NCBI GenBank assembly: GCA_002308875.1
Contig: DBWK01000082.1
Location: forward strand, 3,971-16,859
Source: Treponema sp. UBA1240
Lineage (GTDB): Bacteria; Spirochaetota; Spirochaetia; Treponematales; Treponemataceae
Direction of reading: 5' to 3'
Length of the DNA: 12,889 bases
Shown here: positions 6,182 to 12,889 of the stretch, piece by piece
Layout of the letters: each line of letters begins with the position of its first letter
Numbering within the stretch: the stretch's first letter is position 1
The notes under the pieces: generated by a model
Databases searched by the model: none
Seen by the model: the letters and a program-made list of their open reading frames with translations, nothing else
What the model was told of the DNA's origin: nothing
Position numbers and translations under genes: made by a program

Positions 6182-9040
6182 ATGGACAAGCTCATAATAA
6201 AAGGTGCCAGAGAACATAACCTTAAAAACATAGATTTGGAACTTCCCCGTAACAAGCTGATTGTTGTTTCGGGGCTTTCGGGTTCAGGAAAAAGTTCTCT
6301 GGCTTTTGATACCATCTTTGCGGAAGGACAGCGTAGATATGTAGAAAGCCTTTCGTCATACGCCAGACAGTTTTTGGGGCGGATGGACAAGCCCGATATC
6401 GATTATATAGAAGGCCTTTCGCCCGCAATTTCAATTGAACAGAAAACCACACACCGCAATCCGCGTTCTACAGTTGGAACGGTAACGGAAATATATGACT
6501 ACTACAGACTTTTGTTCGCAAGAATCGGCAAGCCGCATTGTCCTGTCTGCGGAAAAGAAATAAACGAGCAGACTACAGACCAGATTATTGATACGATTCT
6601 CAGCTGGGGAAATGATACCCGTGTTCAGATTCTCGCTCCCGTTATAAAAGGTAAAAAAGGTGAACACCAAAAGATTATTGAGGATGCGCGGAAAGCCGGA
6701 TATGTAAGGGCCAGAATTGACGGAATCATTGTTGATCTTGAAGACAGTGTAAAACTCGACAAGCAGAAAAAACACACCATAGAACTTGTAATTGACAGAC
6801 TTATTATAAAGGACGACACAAGAAAACGACTTGCCGATTCTGTAGAAGCGGCTCTTACCGCGGCGAACGGTGTTCTTCTTGTAACACGGCAGATTCCTGT
6901 AAACTCAGGTGAGGACGTAGGTTCTCCCAAGTATACTGAAAAAGAAAGCTTTTTTTCGCAGAAAAACTCGTGTCCTGACTGCGGTGTATCGCTGCCGGAA
7001 CTGCAGCCCAGGTTGTTTTCTTTCAACAATCCGTTCGGGGCTTGTCCCGATTGTCTTGGACTCGGCGAAAAAATGGAATTTGACGAGGATTTGATTATCC
7101 CGGACAAGTCGCTTTCCTTTAACGAGGGTGCGTTTGAATGGTACAACGCCGAATCTCAGTGGAATTACGTCCGCTTTGAAAGCCTTGCAAAAAAATACGG
7201 TTTTACACTTGATACACCAATTAACAAGCTTACTCCGGAGCAGTACCGGATTGTTATGCGCGGAACTGACGGCGAAAAGATACAATTCCGTTATGAAAAG
7301 CGTGACGGCGGCTATTCAACGTATGATCAGCCGTGGACAGGTGTTATTGACGATTTGAAGCGCCGTTATGCCGAAACCTTCTCGGATGCGCAGAAAGAAA
7401 GTCTCGAAAGACTTATGGCGCACAGGGTATGTGAGTCCTGCCACGGAAAAAGATTGAGACCGGAAGCTCTCGCTGTGACAGTAGGCGGCAAAAACATACA
7501 CGAACTTACCGAACTCTCGGTAGGGGATTCACTCAAGTTTTTTGAAAAGCTGGAACTTACGCCTACCGAATCGCAGATTGCCGCTCAGATTCTAAAAGAG
7601 ATTAAAAACAGACTTACGTTTTTAAAAAATGTAGGTCTTGATTACCTTACGCTTGAACGGCAGGCTGCAACGCTTTCGGGTGGAGAGGCTCAGCGTATCC
7701 GGCTTGCAACACAGATAGGCTCAAGCTTGATGGGTGTTTTGTACATTCTTGACGAGCCTTCAATCGGTCTGCATCAGCGCGACAATCAGAAGCTTATAGA
7801 CACGCTGACGTATCTGAGGAATTTGGGCAACACGCTCATCGTTGTTGAACACGACGAGCAGACTTTAAGAACCGCGGACTGGATTGTGGATTTGGGACCG
7901 GGAGCTGGTGTTCACGGTGGTAATGTCGTTGCGTCAGGTACTCCCGAAGATGTAATGAAAGTAAAGAATAGCCTTACCGGTCAGTATCTTGCGGGAACGC
8001 TTAAAATGGATATTCCGGCAGAGCGCCGCAAAGGAAACGGTCATTTTCTTTCTATACAAAAAGTTACCGAGCATAATCTTAAAGGTGTTTCAATAGATAT
8101 CCCTCTGGGTGCGTTTACCTGCATAACGGGTGTTTCCGGTTCTGGTAAGTCTACATTGCTAAGTGATGTGCTTTGGCCTGCGCTTTCCAACACTATAATG
8201 CGCTCAAATCTTCCTGTTGGCAAATACGGCAGTATTAGCGGAACTGAATTTATTGACAAAGTCATCAACATAGACCAAAGCCCGATCGGAAGAACACCGC
8301 GGTCAAATCCCGCCACATACATAGGTGTTTTTAACGCAATAAGGGATTTGTATGCAAGTCTCCCGGATTCTAAAGCCCGAGGATTCAAGCCCGGACGGTT
8401 CAGTTTTAACGTAAAAGGCGGAAGGTGTGAAAACTGTCTTGGTGCCGGAACTATAACAATTGAGATGAATTTTCTTCCGGATGTATACGTTGTGTGTGAT
8501 GTGTGCAGAGGAAAGCGCTTTAACAAAGAAACGCTCGATATACGCTACAAGGGAAAGAGCATAGACGACGTTCTTAACATGACAATAGAGGAAGCCTGCG
8601 ACTTCTTTGCATCAATACCGCACATTGCGCGAAAGCTTGAAACAATGAAATCAGTCGGTCTCGGTTATATTCAGCTCGGTCAGTCGGCTCTCACCCTTTC
8701 TGGCGGCGAGGCGCAGCGTGTAAAGCTTTCAAACGAGTTGGCGCGTCGTTCAACAGGAAATACTTTTTACATCCTTGATGAACCCACAACCGGACTTCAT
8801 TTTGCCGATGTAAAGCAGTTGATGGAAGTTATTCAACGTCTTGTTGACCAGGGTAATACTGTTGTAATGATTGAACACAATCTTGACGTTATTCTTCAGG
8901 CTGATTATATAATCGATCTCGGTCCTGAGGGTGGTACAAACGGCGGAACCGTTATAACGAAGGGAACACCGGAACAGGTTGCGCGATGTAAAAAATCCTA
9001 TACCGGATACTACATTGATGAGATGCTCAAGAGAAAATAA
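6182..9040 (+). CDS. uvrA: Excinuclease ABC subunit A (UvrA)
   Basis: UvrA is the DNA damage sensor of nucleotide excision repair. Its dimer scans DNA with UvrB, and ATP turnover loads UvrB at the lesion. The 952 residues match the family's usual length of about 940-960. The first ABC half has Walker A G31-S38 (GLSGSGKS), a first zinc site C264-x2-C267-x20-C288-x2-C291, signature LSGGEAQR 498-505 and Walker B Asp524-Glu525. The second half has Walker A G650-S657 (GVSGSGKS), a zinc site C749-x2-C752-x19-C772-x2-C775, signature LSGGEAQR 839-846 and Asp866-Glu867. Extra CxxC pairs at 120/123 and 417/420 are also usual in this family. The N-terminus MDKLIIKGAREHNLKNIDL is canonical, so the ATG at 6182 is firm despite the weak ribosome binding site. 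No uvrB or uvrC is present, and no recognisable LexA-type operator is seen. All key residues are intact. Confidence 0.98.
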   Translation: MDKLIIKGAREHNLKNIDLELPRNKLIVVSGLSGSGKSSLAFDTIFAEGQRRYVESLSSYARQFLGRMDKPDIDYIEGLSPAISIEQKTTHRNPRSTVGTVTEIYDYYRLLFARIGKPHCPVCGKEINEQTTDQIIDTILSWGNDTRVQILAPVIKGKKGEHQKIIEDARKAGYVRARIDGIIVDLEDSVKLDKQKKHTIELVIDRLIIKDDTRKRLADSVEAALTAANGVLLVTRQIPVNSGEDVGSPKYTEKESFFSQKNSCPDCGVSLPELQPRLFSFNNPFGACPDCLGLGEKMEFDEDLIIPDKSLSFNEGAFEWYNAESQWNYVRFESLAKKYGFTLDTPINKLTPEQYRIVMRGTDGEKIQFRYEKRDGGYSTYDQPWTGVIDDLKRRYAETFSDAQKESLERLMAHRVCESCHGKRLRPEALAVTVGGKNIHELTELSVGDSLKFFEKLELTPTESQIAAQILKEIKNRLTFLKNVGLDYLTLERQAATLSGGEAQRIRLATQIGSSLMGVLYILDEPSIGLHQRDNQKLIDTLTYLRNLGNTLIVVEHDEQTLRTADWIVDLGPGAGVHGGNVVASGTPEDVMKVKNSLTGQYLAGTLKMDIPAERRKGNGHFLSIQKVTEHNLKGVSIDIPLGAFTCITGVSGSGKSTLLSDVLWPALSNTIMRSNLPVGKYGSISGTEFIDKVINIDQSPIGRTPRSNPATYIGVFNAIRDLYASLPDSKARGFKPGRFSFNVKGGRCENCLGAGTITIEMNFLPDVYVVCDVCRGKRFNKETLDIRYKGKSIDDVLNMTIEEACDFFASIPHIARKLETMKSVGLGYIQLGQSALTLSGGEAQRVKLSNELARRSTGNTFYILDEPTTGLHFADVKQLMEVIQRLVDQGNTVVMIEHNLDVILQADYIIDLGPEGGTNGGTVITKGTPEQVARCKKSYTGYYIDEMLKRK

Positions 9041-9063
9041 ATAAAATCTATAAAATAAACAGA

Positions 9064-9090
9064 TTGATTTTTTTAAAACTTGGATATAAA
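9064..9090 (+). promoter_or_regulatory. Possible promoter of the V-type ATPase operon
   Basis: The 135-base AT-rich gap between uvrA and atpE holds TTGATT (9064-9069) and TATAAA (9085-9090), separated by 15 bases, which is shorter than ideal. A second bare -10-like TAATAT lies at 9151-9156, without a good -35. No hairpin terminator for uvrA is visible in the gap, so read-through from uvrA is also possible. Confidence 0.35.
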
Positions 9091-9103
9091 CTGATTGAAT
9101 CAG
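9091..9103. repeat. 13-base palindrome in the atpE leader
   Basis: CTGATT-G-AATCAG is a perfect 6-base inverted repeat around one central base. It directly follows the candidate -10 element TATAAA and lies about 75 bases before the atpE ATG, a position suited to an operator. It is too short and AT-rich to act as a terminator hairpin, and chance occurrence cannot be excluded. Confidence 0.4.
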
Positions 9104-9165
9104 AATTATTTGTTCACTTTAAATGCGGACAGGTTTTTCGTTTCTCTACTTAATATCAATTACAT

Positions 9166-9171
9166 GAGGGG
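9166..9171 (+). promoter_or_regulatory. Ribosome binding site fixing the atpE start
   Basis: GAGGGG lies 4 bases before ATG 9176. It supports that start over the in-frame ATG at 9164 and the TTG at 9095, neither of which has a purine-rich site in front. Confidence 0.7.
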
Positions 9172-9175
9172 TTTT

Positions 9176-9796
9176 ATGGACGTTCAATTACAGGAGCTGA
9201 TTGATAAAATTAAAAAGGACGGTGTTGGAGCGGCCGAGACTGCTGCAGCATCCATAATTAAAGATGCCGAAAAACGCGCTGAAGCTATTGTCGCCGAAGC
9301 AGAAAAAAGAGCGGATGATATTGGCAAACAGGCAAAACTTGAAACTGAGCGTCTTGAAAAAGCCAGTGTTGCTGCAATCCAGCAGGCAGGAAGAAACCTT
9401 ATTATTTCTTTCCGCGACGGCATAAATGCGGAACTTTCCGCAATTGTTTCCGCCGAAACGGAAAAAGCATATAATGCTGATATGCTCAAAACACTGATTC
9501 CCGATGTTGTAAAAGCGTGGGTTTCAAATGTTTCGGCTGATTCCGTAGCAGTTCTTCTCCCTGAAAAAGACCTTAAAAAGCTTTCAACAGGTTTTAATAC
9601 CGCATTAAAGGCTGAACTTTCAAAAGGGCTTGAAATTAAAGCCGATGAAAATCTTGAAGCTGGTTTCCGTATTGCTTCAAAAGACGGTTCTGCCTATTAC
9701 GACTTTTCAGCGGAATCTGTTGCAGGTTTATTCTCCGCTTACTTAAATCCAAAAACAGCTCAGATTATGAAAGATGCTGCCGGAGGAATAAAATAA
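9176..9796 (+). CDS. atpE: V-type ATP synthase subunit E
   Basis: Subunit E forms the peripheral stalk that ties the A3B3 head to the membrane sector of the V/A-type ATPase. The 206-residue product starts MDVQLQELIDKIKKDGV. It continues with a long Ala/Glu/Lys-rich helix (about residues 15-75, heptad-like, with repeats of the form DAEKRAEAIVAEAEKRAD), as expected of the stalk coiled coil. The C-terminal half (about 85-206) is the globular part that binds the head, ending SAYLNPKTAQIMKDAAGGIK. The start at 9176 is chosen by the GAGGGG site; upstream in-frame codons give a hydrophobic tail not expected in this family. It is the first gene of the operon, and the next begins on the base after its stop. 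In other bacteria the same symbol can mean the F-type c subunit, which this is not. Confidence 0.9.
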   Translation: MDVQLQELIDKIKKDGVGAAETAAASIIKDAEKRAEAIVAEAEKRADDIGKQAKLETERLEKASVAAIQQAGRNLIISFRDGINAELSAIVSAETEKAYNADMLKTLIPDVVKAWVSNVSADSVAVLLPEKDLKKLSTGFNTALKAELSKGLEIKADENLEAGFRIASKDGSAYYDFSAESVAGLFSAYLNPKTAQIMKDAAGGIK

Positions 9797-10348
9797 GTGG
9801 CAAACTTCTATTATCTAGTATCACAGCTTCCTGCGATTTCCATTTCAGTGGAAAATCCTGTAAAACCACCGCTGACATATGAATATTTTCAGGATTTGTG
9901 CCATCGTTTTCTTGAAGGTGATGTGCTTTCAAAGGTAGAAAAACTTTCTTTGGAACCGCCTAAGAATTCTGAAAAAACAGGTTCCTGTTTTTTGGACGGC
10001 TGGTACAGCTGGGAACGTGGACTAAGATTGTCTATGGCGCAGTTTCGCGCCGGAAAAATGAAAAAAGAATTCTCTGATTCGGGGCTGGCTTCTGTAACAC
10101 AGGATATTCAACAGATAGCACGCAATGCCTGTAATTTTGAGAGTCCTTTGGATGCGGAAAAATATCTTAATGGTGAACGCTTGAAGAAGATAGATGAACT
10201 TACACCTACCGATATTTTTTGCGCAGACAACGTTTTTGCTTACGGTTTAAAGCTTCAGATGGCAAACCGTGTAGTAAAATTTGACAAAGATGCCGGAATG
10301 AGTTCATACCGCATTATATATGACCAGATACTTGGAGAATCAAAATGA
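9797..10348 (+). CDS. DUF2764 family protein, putative V-type ATPase subunit
   Basis: A 183-residue soluble protein with no signal or membrane segment. The start MANFYYLVSQLPAIS and the helix around W69-Y70-S71-W72-E73-R74, followed by a Leu/Arg-rich stretch to about residue 90, are typical of DUF2764. That family is found in V-type ATPase operons of spirochaetes and Bacteroidetes. It starts with GTG immediately after the atpE stop, served by GGAGGA at 9782-9787 inside the end of atpE, and its own stop overlaps the atpA start (ATGA). Such tight coupling argues for a stoichiometric partner. In Thermus and Enterococcus operons the slot between E and A is held by C and F, so it may fill the central-stalk connector role of C; this is inference from position. 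I see no sequence motif proving homology to C. Confidence 0.85.
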   Translation: MANFYYLVSQLPAISISVENPVKPPLTYEYFQDLCHRFLEGDVLSKVEKLSLEPPKNSEKTGSCFLDGWYSWERGLRLSMAQFRAGKMKKEFSDSGLASVTQDIQQIARNACNFESPLDAEKYLNGERLKKIDELTPTDIFCADNVFAYGLKLQMANRVVKFDKDAGMSSYRIIYDQILGESK

Positions 10349-12114
10349 CGGAGACAAAAGGAAAGGTTGCAGCTGTCAACGGCAATATGATAAATGTTGA
10401 ATTTGACGGAAATGTTTCTTTGAATGAAGTTGGATATGTTAAAGTCGGAGACAAACGGCTTAAAAGTGAAGTAATACGTATCAGGGGAAATCAAGCGCAG
10501 TTACAGGTTTTTGAAATTACAAAAGGTATAAAAACCGGTGACGAAGTTGAATTTACCGGTAACATGCTTTCTGTTACGCTTGGTCCCGGACTTTTGGGAC
10601 AGGTTTTTGACGGTTTGCAGAACCCACTGCCTCAGCTTGCAGAACAGGCAGGTTACTTTCTGGAACGCGGTGTATACCTTGATGCTCTTGATAAAAAGAA
10701 AAAATGGAACTTTACTCCGGTTGCAAAAGTCGGGGATACAGTCCGCCGCGGAGAATATTTGGGTGAAGTTCCCGAAGGTAATTTTAAACACAAAATCATG
10801 GTTCCATTCAATTTTTATGGAACATATACAGTTAAATCAATCAATGCGGCAGGTGCTTATACCATTACCGAGCCGGTTGCTGTTCTTGCCGATGCAAAAG
10901 GTAAGGAATATCCTGTAGCAATGTCATTCCAGTGGCCTGTAAAACGTGCCGTAGACTGCTATGCAGAACGTCTTAAACCGGAAGACACAATGGTTTGCCA
11001 GATTCGTCTTGTTGACACATTCTTCCCCGTTGCAAAAGGCGGTACATACTGTGTTCCGGGACCTTTCGGCGCCGGAAAAACCGTTTTGCAGCACACAACA
11101 AGCCGTAATGCGGACGTTGATATCGTAATCGTTGCAGCGTGTGGAGAGCGTGCTGGTGAGGTTGTTGAAATCCTTAAGGAATTCCCTGAACTTACTGACC
11201 CGCGTACAGGCCGTTCTCTTATGGAACGAACCGTTATTATCTGTAACACATCTTCAATGCCTGTAGCAGCCCGTGAAGCTTCAGTATATACGGCGGTAAC
11301 ACTTGCCGAATACTACAGACAGATGGGACTCCATGTTCTTCTTCTTGCTGATTCAACCAGCCGTTGGGCACAGGCTTTGCGCGAAATGTCCGGCCGTTTG
11401 GAAGAGATTCCTGGAGAAGAAGCATTTCCTGCATATTTGGAATCATATATCGCCGCGTTCTACGAAAGAGCCGGTATTGTCCGTCTTGCTTCCGGTGAAA
11501 TCGGATCTGTTACAATCGGTGGTACGGTTTCTCCAGCAGGTGGTAACTTTGAAGAACCTGTTACACAGGCAACACTTAAGGTTGTTGGCGCTTTCCACGG
11601 TTTGAGCCGTGAACGTTCAGATGCACGTAAATATCCTGCGATTGACCCGCTTGAATCATGGTCAAAATACAAGAGTGTTATCAGAGCCGACTGGGTTAAC
11701 TATGCAAGAAACATACTGAAAAAAGGTACTGAAGTTGATCAGATGATGAAGGTTGTAGGTGAAGAAGGTACTTCACTTGAAGACTTTATTATGTATCTTA
11801 AGTCAGATTTCCTTGATGCGGTTTATTTCCAGCAGAACTCTTTTGATGAAGTTGACGGTGCTGTAAGTGTTGAGCGTCAGACATACGTTTTCAAACATCT
11901 GCTTAAAATCCTCGGGTCAAGCTTTAAACTTGAAGATAAAACAGATGCCCGTGTATTCTTTAACCAGCTGCGTCAAAAATTCATCGACTGGAACTATTCA
12001 GTATGGAATTCGGATGATTTTAAGAAGTATGAGAAAGAACTTGAATCAATTTATGCTTCAAAATCAGGCGCATTGGAAGCAGATGCAGACAAGCTTCTTA
12101 AGGACGGTGAATAA
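10345..12114 (+). CDS. atpA: V-type ATP synthase subunit A (catalytic)
   Basis: Catalytic subunit of the V/A-type rotary ATPase, which couples ATP hydrolysis or synthesis to ion transport across the cell membrane. The length of 589 residues is normal. Residues 1-70 form the beta-barrel domain, and 110-200 include the insertion peculiar to A subunits (barrel-sandwich region around VAKVGDTVRRGEYLGEVPEG). The P-loop GPFGAGKT spans 239-246 with Lys245, the catalytic-type GER motif has Glu268-Arg269, and DSTSRWAQALRE begins at Asp336. The C-terminal helical domain (about 440-589) is complete. ATG 10345 overlaps the DUF2764 stop by 4 bases and has GGAG at 10334-10337. All expected nucleotide-binding residues are present. 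Which ion is moved cannot be told here, because the membrane subunits lie outside the window. Confidence 0.97.
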   Translation: MTETKGKVAAVNGNMINVEFDGNVSLNEVGYVKVGDKRLKSEVIRIRGNQAQLQVFEITKGIKTGDEVEFTGNMLSVTLGPGLLGQVFDGLQNPLPQLAEQAGYFLERGVYLDALDKKKKWNFTPVAKVGDTVRRGEYLGEVPEGNFKHKIMVPFNFYGTYTVKSINAAGAYTITEPVAVLADAKGKEYPVAMSFQWPVKRAVDCYAERLKPEDTMVCQIRLVDTFFPVAKGGTYCVPGPFGAGKTVLQHTTSRNADVDIVIVAACGERAGEVVEILKEFPELTDPRTGRSLMERTVIICNTSSMPVAAREASVYTAVTLAEYYRQMGLHVLLLADSTSRWAQALREMSGRLEEIPGEEAFPAYLESYIAAFYERAGIVRLASGEIGSVTIGGTVSPAGGNFEEPVTQATLKVVGAFHGLSRERSDARKYPAIDPLESWSKYKSVIRADWVNYARNILKKGTEVDQMMKVVGEEGTSLEDFIMYLKSDFLDAVYFQQNSFDEVDGAVSVERQTYVFKHLLKILGSSFKLEDKTDARVFFNQLRQKFIDWNYSVWNSDDFKKYEKELESIYASKSGALEADADKLLKDGE

Positions 12115-12889
12115 TGAATAAGGTTTATAGTAAAATTGAATCAATCAACGGAAGCGTTATTACTGTCCGTGCTGATGATGTAAAATACGGAGAACTTGCA
12201 GAAATTGAAACCTCATTCGGCACATCCCTTGCCGAAGTAAACCGTGTAAACGGAAACCTTGTTTCGCTGCAGGTTTTTGCCGGTGGACGCGGTATTTCAA
12301 CCGGTGATCAGGTACGCTTCCTCGGTCACGAAATGCAGGTTAGCTTTTCGGAAAACCTGCTCGGACGTATTTTTAACGGTTCCGGCAATCCGAGAGACAA
12401 AGGTCCTGCTCTTAAAGACAACCTTGTTGCAATCGGCGGCCCTTCCGTAAACCCGTCAAAGCGTATTGTTGCAAAACGTATGATTCGTACCGGTATTCCG
12501 ATGATTGATATGTTCAATACTCTGGTTGTTTCTCAAAAACTGCCTATCTTTTCAATTTCAGGTGAACCCTACAACCAACTGCTTGCCCGCATTGCCATGC
12601 AGGCTGAAGTTGACGTTATTGTTCTCGGTGGTATGGGTCTCAAATACGACGACTATCTGTACTTTAAGTCAACACTAGAAGAGGGTGGTGCATTGAGCCG
12701 CACGGTTATGTTTGTTCATACTGCTGCAGATCCTACAGTAGAATGTCTTATGGTTCCTGATATGTCACTTGCTGTTGCAGAGCAGTTTGCTCTTCAGGGC
12801 AAAGATGTTCTCGTTCTTCTTACAGATATGACAAACTTTGCCGACTCCATGAAAGAAATCGCGATTACACAGGAACAGGTTCCTTCTAA
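12114..12889 (+). CDS. atpB: V-type ATP synthase subunit B, 3' end outside window
   Basis: Non-catalytic nucleotide-binding subunit that alternates with subunit A in the head. ATG 12114 shares one base with the atpA stop (TAATG), and AAGGA at about 12100-12104 gives a ribosome binding site. The first 258 codons are visible out of about 430-480 for the family. MNKVYSKIESINGSVITV starts the barrel domain, VRFLGHEMQVSFSENLLGRIFNGSG-like residues follow, and the nucleotide-binding domain begins near 125. The P-loop position (about 143-155) reads LPIFSISGEPYNQ, with no GKT, as expected for a non-catalytic B subunit. The visible end reads ITQEQVPS, and the last two bases AA start the next codon, so the apparent TAA at the very end is out of frame and the gene runs on. 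Confidence 0.95.
   Translation, partial: MNKVYSKIESINGSVITVRADDVKYGELAEIETSFGTSLAEVNRVNGNLVSLQVFAGGRGISTGDQVRFLGHEMQVSFSENLLGRIFNGSGNPRDKGPALKDNLVAIGGPSVNPSKRIVAKRMIRTGIPMIDMFNTLVVSQKLPIFSISGEPYNQLLARIAMQAEVDVIVLGGMGLKYDDYLYFKSTLEEGGALSRTVMFVHTAADPTVECLMVPDMSLAVAEQFALQGKDVLVLLTDMTNFADSMKEIAITQEQVPS

Noticed and set aside
6625..8526. Long open frames on the minus strand opposite uvrA (up to about 170 codons)
   Set aside because: They are shadows of the strongly constrained uvrA frame; none shows a recognisable domain or ribosome binding site.
9041..9063. Terminator after uvrA
   Set aside because: The sequence is AT-rich but forms no GC-containing hairpin followed by a T run.
9095..9175. TTG start giving atpE a 27-residue hydrophobic extension
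   Set aside because: Subunit E is soluble and starts with a helical stalk; the strong GAGGGG site selects ATG 9176. The extension falls in the AT-rich leader with the candidate promoter.
10538..11605. Open frames overlapping atpA in other frames on both strands
   Set aside because: They lie fully within a well-supported atpA and have no family resemblance.
12887..12889. TAA at the window end as the stop of atpB
   Set aside because: It is out of frame by one base; the atpB frame reads TCT then AA, and the protein would lack the rest of its nucleotide-binding and C-terminal domains.

Overview
The window looks like chromosome from a Treponema-like spirochaete. The best indicator is the V-type ATPase operon at the right end, in the order atpE, a DUF2764 gene, atpA, atpB. 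That order, with a DUF2764 protein in the slot where other V/A-type operons carry subunits C and F, is typical of spirochaetes and some Bacteroidetes. Moderate base composition and anaerobe-type families (a DUF1848 remnant, a hybrid kinase paired with a binding lipoprotein) fit this. The genus is an inference. Every gene I can support is on the + strand and there is little intergenic space.

Left part (1-1534): small accessory enzymes. These are the 3' end of a Nudix hydrolase, a GNAT-family acetyltransferase, the broken remains of a DUF1848 radical-SAM-like gene (head and tail kept, middle lost, frame shifted) and a tautomerase. They share no obvious pathway.

Middle (1593-6150): a membrane-bound hybrid histidine kinase/response regulator overlaps by 4 bases a lipoprotein of the ABC sugar-binding type. 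No permease gene lies nearby, so the pair may be a sensing unit rather than a transporter. An FMN-binding pyridoxamine-phosphate-oxidase-like protein follows, sharing stop-codon bases with its ribosome binding site, and then a second Nudix hydrolase.

Right part (6182-12889): a full-length uvrA (excision repair damage sensor) appears to have its own promoter, placed so that transcription may begin at or next to the ATG. After a 135-base AT-rich gap with a possible promoter and a small palindrome, the V-type ATPase operon begins: peripheral stalk subunit E, the DUF2764 protein, catalytic subunit A and the first 258 codons of subunit B. These genes are adjacent or overlap by 1 to 4 bases, so they should be co-transcribed and translationally coupled.

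I found no tRNA, rRNA, CRISPR array, insertion sequence or convincing factor-independent terminator. The strongest leads are the uvrA promoter geometry, the kinase-lipoprotein pair, the DUF2764 subunit and the decayed DUF1848 gene. None of them amounts to a clearly new system on sequence alone.
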